Assembly (NCBI RefSeq): GCF_042654245.1
Contig: NZ_JBHSGI010000002.1
Coordinates: forward strand, 1 to 64,000
Length of the DNA: 64,000 bases
Reading direction: 5' to 3'
DNA from: Seohaeicola_A nanhaiensis
GTDB lineage: Bacteria > Pseudomonadota > Alphaproteobacteria > Rhodobacterales > Rhodobacteraceae
A program made the translations under genes and the position numbers. Every line of letters begins with the position of its first letter. Within the stretch, counting starts at the first letter, position 1. Below the pieces are notes generated by a model. It did no database searches. It was not told where the DNA came from and was given only the letters and a program-made list of their open reading frames with translations. Shown one piece after another: positions 8,695 to 16,312 of the stretch.

Positions 8695-10290
8695 TCACTG
8701 TTCGAGCCAGAGGTCATACCAGCTGGACGAGTTCCACCGCGGGGTGTTGTGGTGGTTGTGGAGCTTGTTCGACGTCACCGAGATGAACGGATGCTCGATC
8801 GCGAAGATCACCGGCAGCTCGTCCATCGAGCGGGCCTGGATCTCGTGATACATCTCGGCGCGCTTGGCCGGGTCCAGCTCGGAGGCAGCGTCGTCGATGA
8901 GCTTGTCCATTTCCTCGTCCTTCCAGCCGAACTGGTTGGTCCAGGGCGACCCTTCCGGCTGGCCGGAACGCAGCCAGACCGTCGTCGACACGGCCGGGTC
9001 CGACCGGAACTGGTGCCAGCCGTTGGCGGTGTCGAAATCGTGGTCACGATAGACGCCGTTCAGGAAGCCGGGCGCGTCGTTGGTCAGCAGTTCGACGTCG
9101 ATGCCGATCTCCTTCATCGCCTGGGCGTAATACTCGGCCCAGAGCTGGGTGTATTCGCCCCAGGGCGCGGGGCGGTGCCGCAGGTGGAAGCGGAAGCCGT
9201 CGTCCTTGACCGGGTAGCCTGCCTCGTCGAGCATCTTCTTGGCAAGTTCCGGATCATAGTCGTAGGTGGTTACCTGATCGGTGTAATTCTCGCCACCGGC
9301 GCTTGGCACCGGGCCCCGGCCTGGTTTGGCGAAGCCGCGCATAATCGTCTTGATCGCATAATCGATGTCGAGACCGTGATACATCGCCTGACGCACCTTC
9401 AGATCGGCGAGGATCGGGTTGCGGTGGTTGAACTCGACGGTCGAGTGGGCAACGTTGTTTTCATAGCCTTGGGTGCCGACGGTAAACCGGTCATCCTTGC
9501 CCAGACGTTCGATGTCCGCCATCGACACACCGATGAAACCGGATTCATGCACCTCGCCCGCTTCCAGAGCAGCGGCGGCTGCCGACTTGTCCGTCATGAA
9601 GCGCCAGACGATCCGGTCGAGATAGGGATAACCCTCGCGCCAGTAGTTCTCGTTCTTTTCGGCCATCACATACTGGCCGCGCTCATACTCGACGAACTTG
9701 AACGGACCGGTGCCGACCGGGGCCGTGTTGTATTCGTTCTTCAGGATATCGGTGCCTTCGTAGAGGTGCTTGGGCACCGGGTGCCCAAGGTCGGGCATCG
9801 CGGCGACAAAAAGGTCGAGCGGCATCGGCTTGGAATAGTTGAACACGGCCGTGTGCGGATCGGGGCAATCGACGCTTTCGAGGTTGGCCTGCAGCGACGA
9901 CGAATAGTTCAGCAGCTTCTTCCACAGCTCGATGGCCGAGAAAGCCACGTCGTCGCAGGTGAAATCCTCCCCGTCATGCCACTTGACCCCCTCGCGCAGC
10001 TTCAGCGTGATGGTCTTGCCGTCTTCCGAGCCGGACCACTCCGTCGCCAGAACCGGCACGTAGCCGTCGTACGACTTGTCGATCAGCGGCTCCATGATCT
10101 TGCCGGTGATGTTGTAGACGCCCGTCGAGGCCCGCAGCGCAGGGTTCAGAATGCGCTGTTCGGAATTCATGTGAATGATCGCGGTGCCACCCTTCTGCAC
10201 CTCTTCGGCAGCCATGGCGGCGAAAGCCAGAGAGCTCATCCCCCCGGCCAGGGCCAGCATCAACCCGGTCTTCTTCAGTGTCGCAGTCAT
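8695..10290 (-). CDS. Peptide-type ABC importer solute-binding protein (family 5)
   Basis: 531-residue periplasmic binding protein. Residues 1-28 form a Sec signal peptide (LMLALAGGMSSLAFAAMA). The body has family-5 landmarks such as LREGVKWHDGEDFT and VRQAMYHGLDIDYAI. The ATG at 10290 has an AGGAGA ribosome-binding site upstream. It is the first gene of the operon, divergent from the SDR gene. The class binds peptides but also opines, nickel and other amines, so the ligand stays open; the downstream enzymes suggest an amidated or cyclic amino acid derivative. Confidence 0.94.
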   Translation of the reverse strand: MTATLKKTGLMLALAGGMSSLAFAAMAAEEVQKGGTAIIHMNSEQRILNPALRASTGVYNITGKIMEPLIDKSYDGYVPVLATEWSGSEDGKTITLKLREGVKWHDGEDFTCDDVAFSAIELWKKLLNYSSSLQANLESVDCPDPHTAVFNYSKPMPLDLFVAAMPDLGHPVPKHLYEGTDILKNEYNTAPVGTGPFKFVEYERGQYVMAEKNENYWREGYPYLDRIVWRFMTDKSAAAAALEAGEVHESGFIGVSMADIERLGKDDRFTVGTQGYENNVAHSTVEFNHRNPILADLKVRQAMYHGLDIDYAIKTIMRGFAKPGRGPVPSAGGENYTDQVTTYDYDPELAKKMLDEAGYPVKDDGFRFHLRHRPAPWGEYTQLWAEYYAQAMKEIGIDVELLTNDAPGFLNGVYRDHDFDTANGWHQFRSDPAVSTTVWLRSGQPEGSPWTNQFGWKDEEMDKLIDDAASELDPAKRAEMYHEIQARSMDELPVIFAIEHPFISVTSNKLHNHHNTPRWNSSSWYDLWLEQ

Positions 10291-10487
10291 CTTTTCGGAG
10301 TCTCCTGTCAGGTGGTTCGGCCGCTGGTGGCCTGTTCGGTCGTATTATGACATTACCTGACGGGAGCCGCGTTGGCTCGTCAACATATAATCTAACTTCC
10401 GCCACAAGATTGGAAAAAAAATCTACACAAACGCAAAAAGTTGGTGCTACAATCAGCGCAACACCCCTTTTCAACAGGAAAAATCTT
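10291..10487. promoter_or_regulatory. Divergent promoter region, peptide operon versus SDR operon
   Basis: A 197-nt AT-rich island between divergent genes. A good -10-like TATAAT lies at 10386-10391 on the plus strand without a convincing -35. A poly-A stretch (10413-10420) and several phased A/T tracts are present, as often seen at Lrp-type binding regions. The Lrp/AsnC regulator encoded at 12088 is the obvious candidate regulator. No exact operator can be defined. Confidence 0.5.
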
Positions 10488-11198
10488 ATGCCTAAGACTG
10501 TATGGATCACCGGAGCAGGCTCGGGAATCGGCGCGGCCATGGCAAAAACCTTCAGTGTGGCCGGTTACCGAGTCGCGCTGACCGCACGCCGCCAGGATAC
10601 GCTGGAAGAAGTCGCCGCCTCTCTCGCCGATCCAGACTCGGCCCTCATCCTCCCCGGCGATGTGACCGATCGCGACGGCATGGGAGAGGCCGCGAAGGCG
10701 ATTGCCGCATGGTCCGGCGACCTCGGCGTGGTGTGTAACAACGCCGGCATGAACATCCCGCGGCGCACCTGGGCCGAACTCGACTGGGAAAGCTGGGACA
10801 GGCTTCTTGCCGTCAACATCACCGGCGCGCTCAATGTCATTGCCGCCTGCCTGCCGATCATGCGCGCGCAAAAGGATGGCGTGATGATCCACACATCGAG
10901 CTGGGCCGGCCGGTTCCACTCCCCGGTCAGCGGCGTTGCCTATGGCGCCTCCAAACACGCGCTGTCGGATATCTCTCTCAGCCTTAATGACGAGGAAGGC
11001 AAGAATGGCATCCGCTCCACCGCGCTTTGTCCGGCCGAGGTGGCAACCCCCCTCCTCGCCCAGCGTCCGGGCTTTGACGCAAGCAAGATGCCGGCAATGA
11101 TCCAGCCCGAAGACATGGCGAAGGCCGCGCTTTTCGTGGCGGAAATGCAGCCCGGGGTTTCCGTCCCCGAAATCCTGCTCGCGCCCGTGCGCCGCTGA
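10488..11198 (+). CDS. Short-chain dehydrogenase/reductase
   Basis: 236-residue classical SDR, probably NAD(P)-dependent and cytoplasmic. It starts at ATG 10488 (MPKTVWITG); the longer upstream frame overlaps the divergent gene and is rejected. Rossmann motif TGAGSGIG is at 8-15, the NNAG motif near 84-87, catalytic Ser in HTSSW, and the YxxxK pair at Tyr152/Lys156. Length is normal. The substrate is unknown; it heads a three-gene group with a glyoxalase-like protein and an Lrp regulator. Confidence 0.92.
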   Translation: MPKTVWITGAGSGIGAAMAKTFSVAGYRVALTARRQDTLEEVAASLADPDSALILPGDVTDRDGMGEAAKAIAAWSGDLGVVCNNAGMNIPRRTWAELDWESWDRLLAVNITGALNVIAACLPIMRAQKDGVMIHTSSWAGRFHSPVSGVAYGASKHALSDISLSLNDEEGKNGIRSTALCPAEVATPLLAQRPGFDASKMPAMIQPEDMAKAALFVAEMQPGVSVPEILLAPVRR

Positions 11199-11230
11199 CC
11201 CAACCGCAATTTCCGACAGAGGACCGTTCC

Positions 11231-12091
11231 ATGACCCATCCCGTAAAAGGCATCGACCACTGCTTCGCTCTTGTCGATGACCTCGACGCAGCCGCCGCGC
11301 AATACAAAGCACTCGGTTTCACCCTGTCCCCTCGCGGCCTTCATTCCGCGGCAAAGGGGTCCGCGAACTACACGATCATGTTCCCCGACGACTATTTCGA
11401 ACTGCTTGGCATCCTGACGCCTACCGAGGGCAATGCCGAGCGGCGCGAGGCGCTGGCGCGGATGGGCCAGGGTCTGCATGCCATTGCCTGCCGGATCGAA
11501 GACGCAGAAGCCGCCGCCGAGGCCCTGGCCGAACTCAGCATTCCGACTCAGGGGCTTGGCAGCTTCTCGCGCCCGGTACCGTTGCCGGACGGAACGGAAG
11601 GCGTTGCAGCCTTTTCCACCGTCTCCTTCACGCCGGCGGATACACCGCTGGGCACGGTCTTCATGTGCCAGCACAAGACTCGCGATACTGTCTGGCTGCC
11701 CGAACTTCTGACCCATCCGAACACGGCCTGCGGGCTGAGCGCTATTCTTGCCATCTCGGACGCGCCCGAAGCGGATGCAACAAGCTTTGCCCGTCTCTGG
11801 GCCGAGGGTGCGGTATCGACCGATGACGGCTTTAGCACGATCCACACCGGCCCGAATTCTGCGCCGCTGATCCTTGCCGAAACGGATCGCATGACCTCCG
11901 CCTATCCCGGGCTCGATCTTGCGGCGACCGCGCAGGGTGGTTTCACCGTGCTTCAGATCAAGGTCAGCAACCTTGATGCCGCGCGCCGTTGCGTGGAAGG
12001 CGCGAATGCAACCTGTGTCGAGACCTCCAAAGGCATTGCCGTCGCACCGCAATCGGCGGCCGGGGTCATCGTGGAGTTCGTCCCGGCATGA
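11231..12091 (+). CDS. VOC-superfamily protein with Glyoxalase_3-like fold
   Basis: 286 residues with two VOC-like halves. The first begins VKGIDHCFALVDDLDAAA and contains a YFELLGIL strand with possible metal ligands. The second ends in a degenerate strand IVEFVPA. It resembles the glyoxalase-like domain group (PF13468 type) found in many alphaproteobacteria without known reaction. It lies 32 nt after the SDR and overlaps the regulator gene by 4 nt (ATGA), so the three are probably co-transcribed. Confidence 0.8.
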   Translation: MTHPVKGIDHCFALVDDLDAAAAQYKALGFTLSPRGLHSAAKGSANYTIMFPDDYFELLGILTPTEGNAERREALARMGQGLHAIACRIEDAEAAAEALAELSIPTQGLGSFSRPVPLPDGTEGVAAFSTVSFTPADTPLGTVFMCQHKTRDTVWLPELLTHPNTACGLSAILAISDAPEADATSFARLWAEGAVSTDDGFSTIHTGPNSAPLILAETDRMTSAYPGLDLAATAQGGFTVLQIKVSNLDAARRCVEGANATCVETSKGIAVAPQSAAGVIVEFVPA

Positions 12092-12600
12092 GCGAACCGC
12101 GGGCCCGCAAGACCGGATCGAAACCGATCGAAAGCATCACCTTCGACGAGATCGACCAGCGCATTCTAGACATGCTCCAGCAGGACAGCGACACTTCGAT
12201 CCAGACGATCTCCGAGGCGGTCGGCCTGTCCACCAATCCCTGCTGGCGGCGCATCAAGCGGATGGAAGAAGCCGGCCTTATCAAGAAGCGCGTGGTTCTG
12301 GTGGACCAGACCCGCGCCAATGTCCCCCTGACGCTGTTCATCGGCCTCAGCACCTCGCGGCACGAGATCGCCTGGCTCAACCGCTTCCGCGAGCTGATCG
12401 ACGAACTGCCGGAAGTGGTCGAAGCCTACCGGCTGACCGGCACGGTAGATTACATCCTGAAAGTCGTGGTGCCCGACATGGCGTCCTATGACGCCGTCTA
12501 CAAGACGATGATCCAGCGCCTGGAATTCAGCCAGGTCAATTCGATGATCTCGATGGAGGAACTCAAGTTCACCACCGCGATTCCCACCAATTATCTCTGA
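12088..12600 (+). CDS. Lrp/AsnC-family transcriptional regulator
   Basis: 170-residue regulator with an N-terminal winged helix (about 17-65: DEIDQRILDMLQQDSDTSIQTI, then GLSTNPCWRRIKRMEEAGLI) and a C-terminal RAM/ligand-sensing domain (about 80-155). Family members respond to amino acids and form octamers or dimers that bend DNA. The ATG overlaps the VOC gene stop. An amino-acid sensor next to a peptide/amino-acid catabolic operon suggests that it controls both divergent units. Confidence 0.93.
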   Translation: MSEPRARKTGSKPIESITFDEIDQRILDMLQQDSDTSIQTISEAVGLSTNPCWRRIKRMEEAGLIKKRVVLVDQTRANVPLTLFIGLSTSRHEIAWLNRFRELIDELPEVVEAYRLTGTVDYILKVVVPDMASYDAVYKTMIQRLEFSQVNSMISMEELKFTTAIPTNYL

Positions 12601-13051
12601 CCAAAACCGACCGCTGCCGGCCCCGCGCCGGACCCGCTCGCGATCAGACGAGGCTGCTATTGCCCGGTCCGGACGCCGACATGGTTTCTTTCGGTCGGAG
12701 GCCCTGCCAATGCGCGGCGCAGGCGGCCAAGATACACCGGACCGCCAGGCTGCCAGAAGCGTCAGGCGAAATGCGCCTGCGCCTCGTCGTCGGTTCGCAT
12801 TGGCTCTGCCAGATATCTTGGCCCCTCTGCCAACAGGAAAGCCGCTGGCCAGCGGCAAAAATCGGCCTGCACGACATGCCAGTACGGCGCCATGGTTTCG
12901 AGCCAGCCGCGCATCGCCTCTGCCCTATCGGTCCCAAGGCCATCGCCTGCCACCGCGCGACTGACGCAGCCGTGGTCGCAGCGCCGGGGCCCTGTTACGT
13001 TCAGCGCCCGCAGCCTGAATCCTGTTGAGGATGCCCGCTCCGGCGCCTGTC
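12601..13051. other. About 450 nt without a recognisable gene; possible gene remnant
   Basis: Between the Lrp gene and the katG terminator no open frame has a family I recognise. The least random-looking is a 63-codon minus-strand frame at 12762-12953, containing WLETMAPYWHVVQADFCRWP, which reads like the end of an enzyme rather than noise. It lacks a plausible beginning or ribosome-binding site, and I could not assign it to a family. Confidence 0.4.
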
Positions 13052-13089
13052 AAAAAGACGAACGGCGCGCCGGAGACCGGCGCGCCGTT
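13052..13089 (-). terminator. Rho-independent terminator of katG
   Basis: A perfect 13-bp inverted repeat AACGGCGCGCCGG/CCGGCGCGCCGTT (13061-13089) with a 3-nt loop. On the minus strand it is followed by CGTC and five T (13056-13052). It sits 24 nt after the katG stop. Confidence 0.9.
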
Positions 13090-13112
13090 GCTGTTTCAGC
13101 AAACCCTCTGGA

Positions 13113-15299
13113 TCAGGCCAGATCGAACCGGTCTGCGTTCATGACTTTGGTCCAGGCCGCTACGAAATCGCGCACGAACTTTTCGCCAGCGTCATCCGCG
13201 GCATAGACCTCTGCCAACCCGCGCAGCTGCGAATTCGAACCGAATACCAGATCGACCCGGCTCGCCGTCCACTTCAGCGCCTCCGTATTCCGATCCCGGC
13301 CTTCGAACACGTGCTTGTCGGTTTCCGACTGCTTCCACGCGGTGCCCATGTCGAGCAGGTTGACGAAAAAGTCGTTCGTGAGTGCGCCCTTGCGATCGGT
13401 GAACACGCCATGCGCCGCATCGCCATAAGTGGCACCCAGCGCTCGCATCCCGCCGACCAGCACGGTCATTTCCGGCGCGGTCAGCCCCAGCAGCTGCGCC
13501 CGGTCGACCATGATCTGCTCGGTCGGTACGGTGATCTCGGCATGGACATAGTTGCGGAACGCGTCGGCCCTGGGCTCCAGCGGTTCGAAAGACGCGACGT
13601 CGGTCTGCGCCTCGGTGGCGTCGACCCGGCCCTGCGAGAAAGGCACCTCGACCGCATGGCCGCCCTCTTTCGCTGCCTTTTCGATCGCCGCGACACCGCC
13701 CAGAACGATGAGATCGGCCATCGAGACGGGCTTGCCAAAGCCCGACTGGATTCCCGCCAGCACGCCCAGAACCTTCTGCAGCTGCGCCGGCTGGTTGACC
13801 TCCCAGTCCTTCTGCGGCGCAAGGCGAATGCGCGCGCCATTGGCGCCCCCGCGCCGGTCCGAACCGCGATAGGTCGCGGCCGAGGACCATCCGGTATAGA
13901 CCAGCTCCGAAACAGACAGACCCGAAGCCAGGATCTTCTCCTTCAGCGATGCGATGTCCGCATCGGACAGCGCCGGCGCATCTGCCTTGGGCAGCGGGTC
14001 CTGCCAGATCAGGTCTTCGGACGGGACCTCGGGCCCGAGATACCGAACCTTCGGCCCCATATCGCGGTGCGTGAGCTTGAACCACGCGCGAGCAAAGGCA
14101 TTGGAGAATTCTTCCGGATTCTCATAGAACCGTCGCGAGATCTTCTCATAAGCCGGGTCCACCTTCAGCGCGAGGTCGGTGGTCAGCATGTTGGGCGTGC
14201 GGCGCTTGCCGGGCACATGCGGGTCCTCGACGGTGTCCTGCGCCTCGGGATTCACCGGACGCCACTGGTGTGCGCCAGCCGGGCTCTTGGTCAGTTCGTA
14301 GTCGAACTCGAACAGGTTATGGAAGAACTCGTGGCTCCAGTGAGTCGGCTTCGACGTCCAGATCACCTCAAGCCCCGAGGTGAAGGTGTCGTCGCCGTTC
14401 AGGCCGTGCTTGTGCTTCCAGCCAAAGCCCTGCTCGGTCACGTCCATGCCCTCGGGCTCTGCCGAGATGTCGGTCGGGCTGCCCTTGCCGTGGGTCTTGC
14501 CGAAGGTATGTCCGCCAGCGATCAGCGCGACGGTCTCTTCGTCGTTCATCGCCATGCGGGCAAAGGTCTCGCGGATGTCGTTGGCGGCCAGCTGCGGGTC
14601 GGGGTTGCCGTCCGGGCCCTCCGGGTTCACATAGATCAGACCCATCTGCACGGCGGCCAGCGGGTTCTCCAGCGCGCGGCCTTCAGAATAGCGGCTGTTC
14701 GGTTTGTCCGACGTGGCCAGCCATTCCTCTTCCGAGCCCCAATAGACGTCTTCCATAGGCTCGTGGATATCCTCGCGCCCGCCGCCGAAGCCGAAGGTCT
14801 TGAAACCCATGGATTCAAGCGCGGCATTGCCGGCAAGGATCATCAAGTCGGCCCAGGAAATCGCATTGCCGTATTTCTTCTTGACCGGCCACAGCAGCCG
14901 GCGGGCCTTGTCGAGGTTCGCGTTGTCCGGCCAGGAGTTCAGCGGGGCGAACCGCTGCGACCCCGAGGTCGCACCGCCACGGCCGTCGCCGATGCGATAG
15001 GTGCCCGCAGCATGCCAGGCCATGCGGATGATGAAGGGGCCATAATGTCCCCAGTCGGCCGGCCACCAGGGCTGGTTATCGGTCATCAGCGCGATCAGAT
15101 CCCGCTTGACCGCCGCGAAGTCCAGGGCCTTGAAGGCCTCGGCATAGACAAAGTCCTTGTCCATCGGGCTGGTGGCCGGGCCGTTCTGGTGCAGGATTTT
15201 CAGGTTCAGCTGGTTCGGCCACCAGTCGCGGTTGGAACGCACACTGTGAGTGTGCATCACCGGGCATTTGCCGGCGGTTTGGGTGTCGCTTCCGTCCAT
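13113..15299 (-). CDS. katG: Catalase-peroxidase KatG
   Basis: Bifunctional heme catalase-peroxidase that removes hydrogen peroxide. It has 728 residues when started at the ATG at 15299 (MDGSDTQTAGKCPVMH), the usual family length; the frame extends 29 codons upstream without similarity. Motifs are the distal-heme block RMAWHAAGTYRIGDGRGG, the GGHTFGKTHG segment with the proximal His, and a second degenerate peroxidase domain (from about 430). It is a single-gene unit with its own terminator and an AT-rich palindrome upstream. Confidence 0.98.
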   Translation of the reverse strand: MDGSDTQTAGKCPVMHTHSVRSNRDWWPNQLNLKILHQNGPATSPMDKDFVYAEAFKALDFAAVKRDLIALMTDNQPWWPADWGHYGPFIIRMAWHAAGTYRIGDGRGGATSGSQRFAPLNSWPDNANLDKARRLLWPVKKKYGNAISWADLMILAGNAALESMGFKTFGFGGGREDIHEPMEDVYWGSEEEWLATSDKPNSRYSEGRALENPLAAVQMGLIYVNPEGPDGNPDPQLAANDIRETFARMAMNDEETVALIAGGHTFGKTHGKGSPTDISAEPEGMDVTEQGFGWKHKHGLNGDDTFTSGLEVIWTSKPTHWSHEFFHNLFEFDYELTKSPAGAHQWRPVNPEAQDTVEDPHVPGKRRTPNMLTTDLALKVDPAYEKISRRFYENPEEFSNAFARAWFKLTHRDMGPKVRYLGPEVPSEDLIWQDPLPKADAPALSDADIASLKEKILASGLSVSELVYTGWSSAATYRGSDRRGGANGARIRLAPQKDWEVNQPAQLQKVLGVLAGIQSGFGKPVSMADLIVLGGVAAIEKAAKEGGHAVEVPFSQGRVDATEAQTDVASFEPLEPRADAFRNYVHAEITVPTEQIMVDRAQLLGLTAPEMTVLVGGMRALGATYGDAAHGVFTDRKGALTNDFFVNLLDMGTAWKQSETDKHVFEGRDRNTEALKWTASRVDLVFGSNSQLRGLAEVYAADDAGEKFVRDFVAAWTKVMNADRFDLA

Positions 15300-15466
15300 G
15301 TCTTTCTCCGATCCTGGCTGCGTCTCTTGAATACGTTGCAGACACGGGGACATCACGCCATTGGCGCCGCGCGCCCGCCCGCACATCCGGTGCTGGCGGC
15401 GCTTCCCCCCGTCGTCAGTGACCCCTCTCTAACAAAACATCGCCATTGGTTTAAGTTGCATTTTCC

Positions 15467-15495
15467 AATAACGTTCATAATCTGAGATTATCAAT
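15467..15495. promoter_or_regulatory. Palindromic element upstream of katG
   Basis: ATAATC-TGA-GATTAT (15477-15491) is a perfect 6-bp inverted repeat lying 170-200 nt upstream of the katG start. It is preceded by AATAACGTTCAT (15467-15478), a 12-mer repeated exactly in the TetR operator region at 16274-16285. It could bind a peroxide- or iron-responsive regulator (OxyR, Fur/PerR or Irr type); sequence alone does not decide which. Confidence 0.5.
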
Positions 15496-15513
15496 ACCTG
15501 CCTGCTTGGCGAT

Positions 15514-16149
15514 TCAATCCTCAGGCAGCATCGGGCGGGGCCGCGCGGCAAGTTCGATGGCCTCATCCCGGCCGATCCCGGTCATGCACAGAAGGCCGAC
15601 AACAGCCTCCTGCAGGACCGAAGCCGGCAAGGCGCCCGTCGTCACGGAAAGCGCCACACCCATGATCGCGTGGGTCGCCATCTTCAGCGTCAACGGCGCA
15701 TTCTCGACCTTGAACCGCCCCGCGCGGGTCGCGTTTTCCAGATCGCGGATGGCAAAGGGCCCCATCATGCGGAACATCGCATCGGAAATGACCTCGGTTC
15801 GGTTCAGCAGCTGCTTCCAGCGCACGTCCTGAGTGGCCGTTTCCAGTACAATACGCACCCCATAGGCATAGACCTGAGCAGGATCTTCAAAGGTGTCGGT
15901 CACCTTTTCGATCTTCACCGCAAGGTCATGCATCAGCCGTTCCAGCACGGCGATGGCCAGTTCATCCTTCGACTTGAAATAGCTGTAGACCGTTCCCGCC
16001 CCGACATCGGCATGTTCGGCGATTTCCAGCATGGTGGCTGCGTCGATGCCTTTTTCAGCCATCACAGCCTGTCCTGCCGCGATCAGCGCCTCGTGATTGC
16101 GCTGCCGCCGCCGGGCGACGCGACCAGGTTTTGTCTCGCCTTCCGGCAT
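15514..16149 (-). CDS. TetR-family transcriptional repressor
   Basis: 211 residues from the ATG at 16149 (MPEGETK), preceded by GAGGAAA at proper spacing; a TTG four codons upstream is less likely. The N-terminal helix-turn-helix spans about residues 14-60 with AGTVYSYFKSKDELAIAVLE, typical of TetR. The C-terminal ligand domain is not assignable. It is divergent from the flavin monooxygenase/dioxygenase operon, with an 18-bp imperfect palindrome between them, so it probably represses that operon until the aromatic substrate or a metabolite binds. Confidence 0.92.
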   Translation of the reverse strand: MPEGETKPGRVARRRQRNHEALIAAGQAVMAEKGIDAATMLEIAEHADVGAGTVYSYFKSKDELAIAVLERLMHDLAVKIEKVTDTFEDPAQVYAYGVRIVLETATQDVRWKQLLNRTEVISDAMFRMMGPFAIRDLENATRAGRFKVENAPLTLKMATHAIMGVALSVTTGALPASVLQEAVVGLLCMTGIGRDEAIELAARPRPMLPED

Positions 16150-16277
16150 GGATTTCCTCAACTTCGAACCTCCTTCGAGTTCGAACCGACAATGGCATAT
16201 TTCTTCCCGCGATCAATGCCTCGCCGCACAGCGCAGCTCGCCAAATCCATTCATTGACAGATGCTCAAAACCGAATA

Positions 16278-16295
16278 ACGTTCATTATAGAATGT
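16278..16295. promoter_or_regulatory. Candidate TetR operator
   Basis: ACGTTC-N6-GAATGT: outer arms pair at five of six positions (one G/T mismatch), total 18 bp, a size normal for TetR dimers. It lies between the divergent regulator and the monooxygenase gene, just upstream of the GGGGAGG ribosome-binding site at 16301-16307. A TTGACA is present at 16254-16259 on the plus strand, but no well-spaced -10 is obvious. Confidence 0.6.
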
Positions 16296-16312
16296 CAATC
16301 GGGGAGGATGGC

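Noticed and set aside
10392..12052. Long minus-strand frames over the SDR and VOC genes
   Set aside because: The plus-strand genes have ribosome-binding sites, motifs and overlaps; the minus frames have none.
13311..15485. 724-codon plus-strand frame across katG
   Set aside because: Complement of katG; composition rich in Arg, His and Gly and no recognisable domain.
15477..15491. Terminator for the TetR gene
   Set aside because: The stem is only 6 bp and AT-rich with no following T run in the direction of the TetR gene; its position upstream of katG fits a binding site better.
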